This document shows positions 22,310-32,771 of a DNA stretch of 35,175 bases, piece after piece. The DNA is taken from IMG/VR virus record IMGVR_UViG_3300032315_001268, positions 1-35,175 of that record; one strand, written 5' to 3'. Origin of the DNA: a virus. Under the pieces are notes generated by a model that searched no databases, was not told where the DNA came from, and saw only the letters and a list, made by a program, of their open reading frames with translations. A program made the position numbers and the translations under genes. Numbering within the stretch: position 1 is the first letter of the stretch; each line of letters begins with the position of its first letter.

Positions 22310-24196
22310 ATGAGTAAAAGAAGTAATTTAATTAGTAAGGATGTAAAATATGTAAATAAAGATTTTGGAGAATTCAGACAATCTTTAATAGATTTTTCTA
22401 AAAATTACTTTCCTGACACCTATAATGATTTTAATGAAGCATCTCCTGGTATGATGTTCATAGAACTAGCTTCTTATGTAGGAGATGTTCTATCATTTTA
22501 TACTGACATTCAATTAAGAGAATCTTTGTTATCTACTGTACAAGAAAAGATAAATCTGTACAATATTGCTAATTCTTTAGGATTTAAGCCTTCTCTAATT
22601 ACCGGAGCTTCCGTAGATTTAGACATATACCAGATAGTACCTTCTACAGGTAATGGACCTAACAACAAACCTGATTTTAAATACGCTTTATCTATAGATT
22701 CCAATTTAGTAGCTACAAGTGGAGAAAATGTAACTTTTAGAACAATGGAATCCGTTGATTTTAGATATAGTTCTTCCTTAGATCCTACGGAAATATCTGT
22801 TTATTCTATTGATAATGCGGGAGAAGTTGAAAATTATCTATTTAGAAAAAAAGTAAAAGCCGTATCCGGAACTATCATATCAAGACAATTTAGTTTTGCG
22901 TCCCCTAAACCTTACGATAAAATTACTTTACCTGAAAATAATGTTCTTGAAATATTAAGTGTAACAGATTCAGATGGAAATAAATGGTACGAGGTGCCTT
23001 ATTTGGCTCAAGATACTATACCAATTCCTATACAAAATTTACCGTATAATGATCAAAATTTGGCTCAATATAGAGATTCAGCGCCTTATTTGTTAACTTA
23101 CTTACAAACAGAAAGAAGATTTGTAACAAGACTTAGACTAGACGACAGAACTGAAATACAATTTGGTGGTGGCGTTAGTAGTGAAGTAGATGAAGAAATT
23201 GTCCCTAATCCTTTTAATGTGGGATCTGGATTAAATTATTTTGAAAGAATTGTTGATTTGAGCATATCTCCGGAAAATTTCTTATATACAAAAACTTATG
23301 GGTCAGCTCCTTCAAACACTACTCTTACGGTGCAATATACTATTGGTGGCGGTATTCCGGATAACGTCTCTGCAAACTCTATAACTACTATAACATCAAT
23401 AAACGTACTAACTCCTTTAGGTGCTTTAGACCCTACTTTATATAACTCATCTGTGAGTTCTCTTGTTATAAACAACCCGGAACCAGCTAGAGGGGGTATA
23501 TCAGATAAACCAATAGAAACATTAAGAGAAGAAGCTATAAATCACTTTGCTTCTCAGAACAGAGCAGTAACAAAAGATGACTACATGGTCAGATGTTACA
23601 CACTCCCTCCTAAATTTGGAGCAGTGGCTAAAGCTCATATTGAAAGAGACGCACAAACTAGAGCTTACGGAACTTTTGATTTTATACCAAATCCATTATC
23701 ATTAAATTTGTATTTATTAGGATATGACAATAATAAGAATTTTACTCCTTTAAATATGGCAGTAAAAATGAATCTTAAAAATTATCTATTACAATACAGG
23801 ATGTTAACCGATGCTATAAATATAAGAGATGCTTTTATTATAAACATAGCTATAAGTTTTGAAATATTGACATCCGCTACCTATAATTCAAATGAAGTTC
23901 TTTTGCAATGTTTATCTAATCTTAGAGATTATTTTTCCAATGACAAAATGCAGATAGGCCAACCTATTTATATAAGCGAAGTTATGTGTTTAATTAAAGA
24001 TGTACAGGGAGTGAAAAATATATTAGCATTTGATATACATAATAAATACAAGGAGGATGAAGGATATTCTGGTAATTACTATGATATAGCTACAGCGACT
24101 AGGAATAATATTTTATATCCAGCATTAGATCCTTCTATTTTTGAAGTTAAGTATAAGAACAGAGACATATTAGGAAGAGTAGTAAATTTAACATAA
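22310..24196 (+). CDS. Baseplate wedge protein, gp6/J-like, 628 aa
   Basis: The opening VKYVNKDFGEFRQSLIDFSKNY-type segment and GMMFIELASYVGDVLSFYTD (from about residue 47) are diagnostic of gp6-type wedge proteins. The C-terminal half has KPIETLREEAINHFASQNRA and TKDDYMVRCYTLPPKFG, which are the conserved BaseplateJ signatures. In T4, gp6 forms a ring of dimers that holds the baseplate together. Its length is close to T4 gp6 (660 aa). Position directly after gp25 agrees with T4-like baseplate order. Confidence 0.92.
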   Translation: MSKRSNLISKDVKYVNKDFGEFRQSLIDFSKNYFPDTYNDFNEASPGMMFIELASYVGDVLSFYTDIQLRESLLSTVQEKINLYNIANSLGFKPSLITGASVDLDIYQIVPSTGNGPNNKPDFKYALSIDSNLVATSGENVTFRTMESVDFRYSSSLDPTEISVYSIDNAGEVENYLFRKKVKAVSGTIISRQFSFASPKPYDKITLPENNVLEILSVTDSDGNKWYEVPYLAQDTIPIPIQNLPYNDQNLAQYRDSAPYLLTYLQTERRFVTRLRLDDRTEIQFGGGVSSEVDEEIVPNPFNVGSGLNYFERIVDLSISPENFLYTKTYGSAPSNTTLTVQYTIGGGIPDNVSANSITTITSINVLTPLGALDPTLYNSSVSSLVINNPEPARGGISDKPIETLREEAINHFASQNRAVTKDDYMVRCYTLPPKFGAVAKAHIERDAQTRAYGTFDFIPNPLSLNLYLLGYDNNKNFTPLNMAVKMNLKNYLLQYRMLTDAINIRDAFIINIAISFEILTSATYNSNEVLLQCLSNLRDYFSNDKMQIGQPIYISEVMCLIKDVQGVKNILAFDIHNKYKEDEGYSGNYYDIATATRNNILYPALDPSIFEVKYKNRDILGRVVNLT

Positions 24197-24197
24197 A

Positions 24198-25322
24198 ATG
24201 CAGTATTCAGTATATCCAATAAGAGATGCCACTATATATGAAGGAAAACCTGATTTAAATTCAGGTTTAGATTCAATAATAGAGTTAGAAAAAATATCTC
24301 ATAATGTTGCAGATGCTAATGATATTTTCTATAATTACAATTATAATTCTAGGATATTGATTCAAATAGATTCCATTGAAATAAATAAATTAATTCAGAA
24401 CGGAACTATAGGAAAGTCAAGCAAATACTATTTAAATTTATTCTCGGCACAGGCTGATAATTTAGCTTTGACTTACTCTTTATACGCATACCCTGTTAGT
24501 GAATCTTGGAGTCAAGGAAAAGGATACTATAACTCTTCTCCTCAAATTAAAGAGGGTGTTTCATGGACTTATAGAAATGGTTCTTTCGGTATGACAGGTA
24601 AACGGTGGACTTCCGGCTCATTTGTTGCAGGAACTACCGGTTCATACGTAACACAAAAAGGAGGTGGTACGTGGTATCATCAAAGTGGTTTCGTAGCGTC
24701 GCAATCTTTTGATCAAGAAAGTCCGGATTTAAGAATGGATATCACTAGAATTGTTCATAAATGGATTTCAGGCTCCATTCCGAATAATGGTCTTATCTTA
24801 AAAAGAAGTGACAGCGATGAAAAAAGTTGTGAAGTGATGGGATCTATTAAATTTTTCAGCAGGGAAACTAATACTATATTCATTCCAAGATTAGACATAG
24901 TATGGAATGATGCAAACTTCTCAGGAATATCAGCATTCCCTCAAGTACCAAACGAAGATTTCATCCTACATTTTAAAAATAAAAAAGCATCATATTACCC
25001 AACAGATAAAACAAAGTTTAGATTTTTAGTAAGAGATAGAATCCCAGTTAAGACATATTCTACATCATCAAATTACATGTCAAGTAAAAGATTACCAACA
25101 TCTTCTTATTATGCAATACAAGATGAACAAACATCTATGTATGTTGTTCCATTTGATGATAGAAATGTAATAAGTTGTGACAATAAAGGAAATTATTTTA
25201 AAGTAAATTTTAATACATTTCTTCCTAATCGATATTATAAAGTTCTAATTAAAGTGAAGATGGATGGAGGAGACATTGAAAAAACAATTGATGATTCTAT
25301 ATATTTTAAAGTTAGTAAATAG
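24198..25322 (+). CDS. Baseplate-associated DNRLRE-like structural protein, 374 aa
   Basis: The start MQYSVYPIRDATIYEG and the later DLRMDITRIVHKWISG and NNGLILKRSDSDEK match the layout of DNRLRE-type beta domains, which occur in extracellular fibrous proteins and in phage virions. Many Ser/Tyr/Gly-rich strands lie between. The C-terminal 100 residues form another beta domain (KTKFRFLVRDRIPVKTYS). It starts two bases after the gp6-like gene and its TAG overlaps the next GTG start, so it is part of the baseplate operon. It may take the place of T4 gp7 or gp8; no direct homology is visible. Confidence 0.65.
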   Translation: MQYSVYPIRDATIYEGKPDLNSGLDSIIELEKISHNVADANDIFYNYNYNSRILIQIDSIEINKLIQNGTIGKSSKYYLNLFSAQADNLALTYSLYAYPVSESWSQGKGYYNSSPQIKEGVSWTYRNGSFGMTGKRWTSGSFVAGTTGSYVTQKGGGTWYHQSGFVASQSFDQESPDLRMDITRIVHKWISGSIPNNGLILKRSDSDEKSCEVMGSIKFFSRETNTIFIPRLDIVWNDANFSGISAFPQVPNEDFILHFKNKKASYYPTDKTKFRFLVRDRIPVKTYSTSSNYMSSKRLPTSSYYAIQDEQTSMYVVPFDDRNVISCDNKGNYFKVNFNTFLPNRYYKVLIKVKMDGGDIEKTIDDSIYFKVSK

Positions 25323-27460
25323 TGGAAGAAAATAATATCATAAATATACATAGATTATCAGATCCAAATAATAAAAGATCAGGCCCTAATTTATCTACTG
25401 GAGAGTTTACCTATTTAAATGGAGACATATATAGAGGTCAATATCATGTGGATGAGTATGGAAAATACATGTCTGGCAGATTTACTACGGAAGAGTCTAA
25501 AGAATTAATAAAAATTGGAGATGCATTAGATGTAAATAATAAATTAGAAATATCTCTTCCCGTCCCAAAAAATGAAATTAGTACATCTGGTGAAACCGAT
25601 GATTATGTAAATTATAAAATTGTTAGAAGATACGAAGGGAATGTAGAAAAAGTCATCTTTGGAACAATAAATGAAAGATTGCTCGAAATAGAAGGACAAA
25701 ATAAAAACAGATATTCCACTGAAGATATAAAAAAAGCTAATAAACCAAAATTAAAAGTAAATCTTAAAGGAATAAAATACGTTCCAATAAATTACAAATT
25801 ACAAGGAACTACTTTATCTGTAGATCCTGGCTATTATTTTATTAGACCTGAAAAAGTTATTGTTTCGGACTTTATACTTTCTAAAATAATTGATGCAAAT
25901 TTTAATTATTTTATTGGAGGTAATAATCAAGCATTAACAGATATTTCGGTATGTCTTATCCCTAATAATGAGACATTAGAAGTTATGATGTTTGAAAGAA
26001 ATAAAACATATAACGATGTAATATCCATTGAACGAGTGGATTTCTCTGAATTGGCTACTTATCCATTAGGTACATTTGTTAAAATTGCTGAAGTTGGAGC
26101 AAGACCATTGGAAGGATACACCTACTATTTTATAAACACAAATAATAATGGGAATTGTCTTGACTTATCTTCATCTTGGACACCCGCTGTTAGGAAAAAA
26201 GTGAGAAACATTGTGGATCCTATGGTTCCAATTATTAACAATATCCCATCAACTATCATTAATAATATTCCGGCCGAACCTTTCGTTATTATTGTTAGTG
26301 GCTCTGAAGGAAGACCCGGTAAAGATGGTAAAGATGGATTGAATGTAGTCGGAGGAGGCTCAATACCTCTACCTGGACCTCAAGGACCTGCTGGACCCGC
26401 TGGTAAAGATGGTAAAGATGGCAAGGATGGTAAAGATGGAGCTAATGGACCTGCTGGAGCTAGTGGACAACCCGGAGCTAGTGGACAGAATGGAACTAAC
26501 GGATTACCCGGACAGAATGGTCAGCCGGGACAAAATGGTCAACTTGGCGGACTTGGCCCCATAGGACCGCAAGGACCTGCTGGACCTACAGGAGCATCTG
26601 GAACTAATTCTCTTTGTCCTGAATGTCCTAAAGACGCAACTACAACTACTACGACTTCCACTACAAGCACTACTTCTACTACAAGTACCACTACAATAAG
26701 GGTAGGTACAGGAACGGGCACAGGAACAGGTCCTGGTACCGGTGGAGGAGGAGATACAGGTGGAGGAACAGGTCCTGGTACTGAAGGAGGAACAGATACA
26801 GGTGGAGGATCAGGCAGTACTAGTACAGGAGCAGGTAATAAGTACTGGAGAATGATTCCTTGTAATTCAAATACTATACCAGGATATATCGCCACACAAC
26901 CTAAAGCCAATCAAATTTATTATAGCTCTACAAAACGTCTTTTCTATTATTGGGATGAATTAGAACCAAATTTCTACCCCACCACACTAGATATAGCAAT
27001 ACTTACTGATTTACTAGAAATAAAAGGAGTTACAAATTGCCCGGGAATTGGAGGTGGAGGCCCTTCAGGCGGCGGTGGATTTCCTAGTGGCGGCGAGTCT
27101 AATAAAATAGTAATATATGAACTTGTATCTTGTACTGACGAAACCGATAAAATATACACTTCTTTAAGTATAGGTAGTATTAATCAAATATGCACTTTAT
27201 TTTTAAACAGTGGAAATAAGAGCTACCAATACAGAGGTAATTCCACTTTTATAGACCCTAAGTTAGCTCCTCCTTTAGTTACTGTTTTCATAGATTTAAA
27301 TAATTTTAACTGCCCTACACCAGGAACTCCAGGAGGATCAGGTCCTACCGAATCAGAGGGTACTAGCTCTATAAGTTCAGGCATTCCAGGAAATACTATA
27401 GAATTTAGAGATTATTCTAATATTACGAATAATCAAAATCAATTCAATAATCAGATATGA
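25322..27460 (+). CDS. Structural protein with collagen-like, Thr-rich and Gly-rich regions, 712 aa
   Basis: Translation starts at GTG 25322, overlapping the previous stop (TAGTG). Residues 26-60 include a motif, YLNGDIYRGQYHVDEYGKYM, also seen in neck or baseplate proteins of marine phages. A collagen-like region spans about 328-429, first with GKDGKDGKDG and then GPAG/GQNG triplets. A Cys-pair (LCPECPK) and a Thr/Ser run (438-460) follow, then a Gly/Thr-rich stretch. Two related domains of about 75 residues end the protein, each closing with a Gly-rich linker. Its Thr/Ser run and collagen part would be natural sites for glycosylation. The next gene overlaps by ATGA. Confidence 0.75.
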   Translation: MEENNIINIHRLSDPNNKRSGPNLSTGEFTYLNGDIYRGQYHVDEYGKYMSGRFTTEESKELIKIGDALDVNNKLEISLPVPKNEISTSGETDDYVNYKIVRRYEGNVEKVIFGTINERLLEIEGQNKNRYSTEDIKKANKPKLKVNLKGIKYVPINYKLQGTTLSVDPGYYFIRPEKVIVSDFILSKIIDANFNYFIGGNNQALTDISVCLIPNNETLEVMMFERNKTYNDVISIERVDFSELATYPLGTFVKIAEVGARPLEGYTYYFINTNNNGNCLDLSSSWTPAVRKKVRNIVDPMVPIINNIPSTIINNIPAEPFVIIVSGSEGRPGKDGKDGLNVVGGGSIPLPGPQGPAGPAGKDGKDGKDGKDGANGPAGASGQPGASGQNGTNGLPGQNGQPGQNGQLGGLGPIGPQGPAGPTGASGTNSLCPECPKDATTTTTTSTTSTTSTTSTTTIRVGTGTGTGTGPGTGGGGDTGGGTGPGTEGGTDTGGGSGSTSTGAGNKYWRMIPCNSNTIPGYIATQPKANQIYYSSTKRLFYYWDELEPNFYPTTLDIAILTDLLEIKGVTNCPGIGGGGPSGGGGFPSGGESNKIVIYELVSCTDETDKIYTSLSIGSINQICTLFLNSGNKSYQYRGNSTFIDPKLAPPLVTVFIDLNNFNCPTPGTPGGSGPTESEGTSSISSGIPGNTIEFRDYSNITNNQNQFNNQI

Positions 27461-30400
27461 TAGATAGATTCGTAAATAAAGATAAAATAAAGGATTCGTC
27501 ATCATTAATTGAAGGAGTATCATTTGATTATGAGCCATTCATGAGTCTAGACATATCAAAAGCAATAATAGATGAAATAAAAAATCCATTCTCCATAGAT
27601 TCTCATGTTTATAATACAAGTTATGATTTAGTTAAGTCAGCTTATAATGTAAGAAATGATTTTGATTCTACTTACGATGATATAAATTTTGATGTATGTA
27701 AATTATTTTTTGATTCAGAAATATTTGAAGGAACTTATAAAATTTGTTTTAATTTTCTTTATAACATTTTTGGAAACATAGATAATCAGTATTTTTATAT
27801 TCAAGAGATTAGCCCGGATGAGTTAGAATTAAAATTAGCTATTCGGCCGACCTATTTAAAAAATAATCCGGATGTAATAAGTAAACTAGAATTATTCAAA
27901 AATAAAGTTTCTTATTTAAGAACTTTAGGATTTATCAATAACATTGTACTGAATTTAGGAGAAAATAAGATTTACTCAATTATAAACATAAAAGTTGATT
28001 GTGATAATGAGTATGTTATTTATGTTAAATTGTTGAGGCCTATAGAAAATTTAAAAACAGGAAATTTATTACACATTTGCTATAAAGTAGCAGAAGACTA
28101 TTTTGATTCTTTCACAGTTACTTCTCCTGAAATAGTTAGTGAGCCTAGGACTTTAACACCTAATTATTCTGTAAATACTCCAAGTGGTGAATCTACTAAT
28201 TATAGTACATGGAATAGCTTACTGCCTTCCAAAGACGAAAACATTTACCATTATTGGGATACTTTATTAGATTCAAATTATGAGACAGCTAATACAATTA
28301 TAAATAGAGTTATATCTTCATCAGCTTCTGTTCCTTTAAATATAGATTACTCTACGTTTTCTAATTTTGTATTTTATGGATCGGCACAAGAAAGATTAAA
28401 AAACTATAATTATAAACTACAACTAATTGAATTTTACAATAGTCAAAGCAACGCAATAAAATCAAGCAATTCTTCAGGTAGTAATTTTGGTATTGCAGAC
28501 CATAACAAAATAGTAAAAAGATCTTATCAAGTTAAGAATAGTTTCGATGAATTTGAGAATTATTTATACTATTCTTCTGGGAGTATTTTTTCCTATGACA
28601 TAACAGGTAGTATTACTCCGGCGCCAAAGTATATAGCTCAAAATAAATATTACAATTATCATATAACATCTTCTGCATACAATTATTGGTATTCATCATC
28701 TTTGTCAAAAGCTAGAAAGTTTGATAGTACAAATTACAACACATTATACGAAGCAACTCCAGGTCACATTGTTAATGACTCGGACAACTCGGAATACTTT
28801 GTTTTTCTTGATATGATTGGTCAGCATTTTGATAATTTGTATGCTTTCACCAAAGAATTAACTTCTATTCACAGAAGAGACGAACACCCTAAAAGAGGCA
28901 TTCCTAATGAACTTTTAAAGACTTATGCTAAATCTTTAGGTTGGGAGGTAAATAATGGGTATCAACTTAGCAATCTCTGGTTATATAAATTAGGCACGGA
29001 CAATACAGGAAGTTTTTTAGAGACAGGAACTTTAGCCTCTCAGGCGCATGAATACTTAACACATCAAATTTGGAGGAGAATAGTAAACAATATACCTACT
29101 CTCTTAAAAACAAAAGGTACAGAACGAAGTTTAAAATCTTTGTTATCTATATATGGTATTCCCCAGACATTAATCAGTATCAAGGAGTATGGTGGAGCAA
29201 GACCTCCTAAATATAATCCTACGCATAAAAGTTATAGGTATCAGTACTTGTTAAAATTTGACGGAAATCAATTCGTTAAAATTCCGTGGGGACAATCTAT
29301 ATCCCCTAATGAAAATCAAGTATCCGCTCCTAGAGTTTCAGAATTTAGATTCAATACATCAAATTCATCTAGTCTTAGTATGAGTTTATGGTCTATAGAG
29401 GATTCTAAAAATAGTAATAAAGTATATAGTAATTTAGAATTAGTAAGTTACAGAGCTTTTTCAACTTCATCAAGGAGTGGAAGTTATGCTTACGGCTTTT
29501 TAAGATATAGGAACGCACAAAGCACATCTAATTCAACATCTTCTTTTTCTATAAAAACAATCAGATCCCAATATTATCCATTTTTTGATGGAGACGCTTG
29601 GAATGTTAGGATATACACAGATAGAAATATAACAAATACCAAAAAAACTGGCTCTATACACATAGAATGGAAAAAATCTAGCGGTAATTTTGAAAATTGG
29701 ATTAGTTTTTCCGGTTCCATGGTTGTTACAGCATCTTCTGATATAGCATTTTCTTGGGGTTCTACAAGTTCTTTGTCTACTCCTCACAATATCATATTAG
29801 GAGGATCTACGGGTAGTCAACACGCAGGAGTTAGAGCAAGCAGATATAGAGGATTTTTACAAGCATACAAGGACTACAGTGATATATATTCAGAAAAAGT
29901 ATTTGAAGAACATACATTAAATCCGGCAGCTTACCATGGTTCTTCTTATACATCATCTTTTGATACATTAAACAGGTTTTATCCTATGGGTGTAGATGCT
30001 CTTAGATATGACCACTCTACTTATAGATTCGTATCTTCTAGTCATCCAAATAGAATAAAATCACAATATACTACAGCTAGTTTTAGAGGATTTACAGGGT
30101 CTCAAGAAAATCAATATAAACCTTATTCAGAAATTTATTACAGCTACTCACCTTCCATAGGAGCAAGTGTTATAAAAAGCGATAAGATACGGATAGAAGA
30201 ATCTTTTTATACCAACCAATTATCTCCGGAAAAAAGAGTACAAATAAACACCTTTGATACAGACCCTGTTGATTCAAATAAGTTAGCCGTAGTATTTAGC
30301 CCAACGGATCAAGTAAATAGAGATATAGCAAATCAATATGGAGGTATAGATTTGGATAATTTGATTGGAGACCCTTCTGATTTATATAGAGATGAATACA

Positions 30401-32034
30401 ATAACCTCAGAATAAACAGAGAAAATTATTGGAAGAAGTATAAAAATAGAAACAATTATAACAAATACATAGAAATATTTTCCCTGTATGATTATTCTAT
30501 ATTCGAGCAGGTAAAGCAGTTAGTTCCAGCTAGAGCAAATCTTATTGCAGGTATTTTATTAGAGGAAAATATATTAGAAAGGGCTAAAGTCGCAAGAAAA
30601 AATCCTTCTATGACTAATCCTCAATACGAAAAAACAATCATAAAAACTGACAGTCAAGTAGGAGAATATATCTTGTATACAGGTTCTATAAGCTACGCAC
30701 CTCCGGTAGAAATATCACATAAAAAATATACATCATCCTTAGATTTTAACATATTACCCGATTTTGAACAAATAAAATATAGCACGAGTACGGACATGCC
30801 TCCTGACGTGGAATTAGAGTACAGGAAATATAAATCAGAATTGCCTGTAACTGTAACTCCCGATTTTAAGCATGAAAGAATAACATCTACTTTGGATTAT
30901 TATGATGGATATTCTTTACTATTTTCAGATTTAGATTCTCATAAAGTTAATCAAAATGGAAAATTATATGAATTCGGCGGGGAAACATACTTATACAAAT
31001 ATGAAAATCTAATGGACACCATAGAAATGAATAGAGATATGAGATACATGTACTATATATCAGAAAATGGAAAATTAGAAGAAATACAATCAACAATAAA
31101 TCCAGATAATGATGTATTCAATATAGATTCACAAAATTCATCTTTACATCTAAATAACATCTCTAACATATCAGACATAGGAAAATTAGAACATGTAAAA
31201 GGAATCATTGGCTTATATAATACAAATGGAGTAAATGATGAAAATGACATTAATTCAAACATGGAATCATTATACTATTTTGATGATGAAAGAAAATTAA
31301 TTGAAACATACGCAACTTTAAATAGACATTTATCGTTTATAGGAAATGTGTTGCATGTTAGCGGATCTACAGAGGAAAACATTGCATATAGATTTAAAAG
31401 AAATGGAACATATAAAGATAGAATATTAAATAGAAGAAAGATTAATTTATATGATGGAAACACAAATGTAATATCGAATGATTTTAAATTGGATTCATCA
31501 TGTTATAAGATAGAAAATATAGTGGGTAAAGTTACTAATTTCAATATCAATAATTTTTACAATGCCAACAATGCATATAACTATGTTTTGTCATCTAGTT
31601 TCCATAATTTTAATTCTACATTAACTAAATTGCAGCTGAAAGAATATTTATATAAGAATGAATATGTAATAAATGATGCTGGAAATGTTTATAGGAATAA
31701 ATTGTATGTTACTCAATCTATTATAGAATCTGAAAGAACTAATTTAGCATATAAAAAAGTAGTATATCATTACTCATCTAGCACCGCCGTAAATTATTCT
31801 TCACAATATCAAAAAAATTTAAACCTGGCGACATTGATAAACACAAAAAATTACTATTCATCTTCTCTAGTTCCTACTAACTACCAATACGTTGAAGACT
31901 CTGTACCTAATAGACTTAGATTCACTGGCTGTAAATTAACCGGATTAGATTTTAATGTGGATACAACGGACACTATTGATGGTGGACCTGTTGTAGAATA
32001 CAGAGAGGTTAGCGCAAATCAAATAATAGTGTAA
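27457..32034 (+). CDS. Very large baseplate/tail structural protein, 1525 aa
   Basis: The protein starts MIDRFVNKDKIKDSSSLIEG and has no signal peptide or membrane span. It is rich in Ser, Tyr and Asn. A conserved-looking central segment contains HYWDTLLDSNYETANTIIN and, near residue 465, HFDNLYAFTKELTSIHRRDE. It continues with HQIWRRIVNNIPTLLKTKGT, a pattern found in large structural proteins of Bacteroidota and marine T4-like phages. Its size and place after gp6 recall T4 gp7 (1032 aa), but I cannot show homology. The C-terminal third has short repeated strands with TSSLD/TSTLD elements. A virion role is likely from context; the precise position is unknown. Confidence 0.75.
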   Translation: MIDRFVNKDKIKDSSSLIEGVSFDYEPFMSLDISKAIIDEIKNPFSIDSHVYNTSYDLVKSAYNVRNDFDSTYDDINFDVCKLFFDSEIFEGTYKICFNFLYNIFGNIDNQYFYIQEISPDELELKLAIRPTYLKNNPDVISKLELFKNKVSYLRTLGFINNIVLNLGENKIYSIINIKVDCDNEYVIYVKLLRPIENLKTGNLLHICYKVAEDYFDSFTVTSPEIVSEPRTLTPNYSVNTPSGESTNYSTWNSLLPSKDENIYHYWDTLLDSNYETANTIINRVISSSASVPLNIDYSTFSNFVFYGSAQERLKNYNYKLQLIEFYNSQSNAIKSSNSSGSNFGIADHNKIVKRSYQVKNSFDEFENYLYYSSGSIFSYDITGSITPAPKYIAQNKYYNYHITSSAYNYWYSSSLSKARKFDSTNYNTLYEATPGHIVNDSDNSEYFVFLDMIGQHFDNLYAFTKELTSIHRRDEHPKRGIPNELLKTYAKSLGWEVNNGYQLSNLWLYKLGTDNTGSFLETGTLASQAHEYLTHQIWRRIVNNIPTLLKTKGTERSLKSLLSIYGIPQTLISIKEYGGARPPKYNPTHKSYRYQYLLKFDGNQFVKIPWGQSISPNENQVSAPRVSEFRFNTSNSSSLSMSLWSIEDSKNSNKVYSNLELVSYRAFSTSSRSGSYAYGFLRYRNAQSTSNSTSSFSIKTIRSQYYPFFDGDAWNVRIYTDRNITNTKKTGSIHIEWKKSSGNFENWISFSGSMVVTASSDIAFSWGSTSSLSTPHNIILGGSTGSQHAGVRASRYRGFLQAYKDYSDIYSEKVFEEHTLNPAAYHGSSYTSSFDTLNRFYPMGVDALRYDHSTYRFVSSSHPNRIKSQYTTASFRGFTGSQENQYKPYSEIYYSYSPSIGASVIKSDKIRIEESFYTNQLSPEKRVQINTFDTDPVDSNKLAVVFSPTDQVNRDIANQYGGIDLDNLIGDPSDLYRDEYNNLRINRENYWKKYKNRNNYNKYIEIFSLYDYSIFEQVKQLVPARANLIAGILLEENILERAKVARKNPSMTNPQYEKTIIKTDSQVGEYILYTGSISYAPPVEISHKKYTSSLDFNILPDFEQIKYSTSTDMPPDVELEYRKYKSELPVTVTPDFKHERITSTLDYYDGYSLLFSDLDSHKVNQNGKLYEFGGETYLYKYENLMDTIEMNRDMRYMYYISENGKLEEIQSTINPDNDVFNIDSQNSSLHLNNISNISDIGKLEHVKGIIGLYNTNGVNDENDINSNMESLYYFDDERKLIETYATLNRHLSFIGNVLHVSGSTEENIAYRFKRNGTYKDRILNRRKINLYDGNTNVISNDFKLDSSCYKIENIVGKVTNFNINNFYNANNAYNYVLSSSFHNFNSTLTKLQLKEYLYKNEYVINDAGNVYRNKLYVTQSIIESERTNLAYKKVVYHYSSSTAVNYSSQYQKNLNLATLINTKNYYSSSLVPTNYQYVEDSVPNRLRFTGCKLTGLDFNVDTTDTIDGGPVVEYREVSANQIIV

Positions 32035-32051
32035 AATATTATATTTCAAAG

Positions 32052-32065
32052 TATTTATTATAAAA
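32052..32065 (+). promoter_or_regulatory. Candidate late-promoter element TATTTATTATAAAA
   Basis: The element lies between the stop of the giant structural gene and ATG 32074, with eight bases (CAAACAAA) before the start codon. Thirteen of its bases are identical to 21383-21395. Confidence 0.4.
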
Positions 32066-32073
32066 CAAACAAA

Positions 32074-32757
32074 ATGGGATACCTAAACAATAACCAAATA
32101 ACAGTAGATGCTATTTTAACCCGCAGAGGACGGGAATTACTTGCACGAGGAAGAAATGAATTCCAAATTACACATTTTGCATTAGCCGATGATGAGATTG
32201 ATTATTCACTATGGAATACAGATCATCCACTAGGTACGGCATATTATGGAATTACCTTAGAGAACATGCCATTAACAGAAGCTGTAGTGGATGAAACTCA
32301 AATGATGAAGTATAAATTGGTTACGTTACCTAAGAGAACGGTTAGAATACCAATTATATCTGTAGGTCAAACAGCAGTGACTCTAACAAATGGAGAAGAA
32401 ATAACAATCTCTCCAAGAACTATAAATTTTGAAGGCGGAAATACTACTTTTGGATATACCGCAACTTTATCTGATAGCGATGTTGCCTCTTTTGTTGGTG
32501 TAACTAGAACTCCGGCACAAAATAATGGCCAAGACTTAGCTCCATCTACCCCTAGAGTAATTACAGATACAGAAGCCGCACAAGCTATAAGCGTAACTGG
32601 ATTAGGATTCACTTTAAAAGCAAAGGGTTCTACGCTAAATCAAAGAAAGGCTACGTTGGCAATAGTAGGAAACGAAACCGGAGGTAGAGTATCCATTAGC
32701 TTAACAGTGAATAGAATTACTACAGGAACAACTCCTGGAGCTGGAATAACTGAATAA
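32074..32757 (+). CDS. Conserved virion structural protein, 227 aa
   Basis: The first 90 residues carry the pattern VDAILTRRGRELLARGRNEF, then FALADDEIDYSLWNTDHPLG, then ENMPLTEAV. This combination recurs in structural proteins of marine and Bacteroidota T4-like phages. The C-terminal part is a beta-rich, Thr/Gly-containing domain with an immunoglobulin-like feel. The leader AAACAAACAAA before the ATG is typical of the window. A tail or baseplate location is inferred from neighbours. Confidence 0.75.
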   Translation: MGYLNNNQITVDAILTRRGRELLARGRNEFQITHFALADDEIDYSLWNTDHPLGTAYYGITLENMPLTEAVVDETQMMKYKLVTLPKRTVRIPIISVGQTAVTLTNGEEITISPRTINFEGGNTTFGYTATLSDSDVASFVGVTRTPAQNNGQDLAPSTPRVITDTEAAQAISVTGLGFTLKAKGSTLNQRKATLAIVGNETGGRVSISLTVNRITTGTTPGAGITE

Positions 32758-32771
32758 ACAATAAAATAAAA

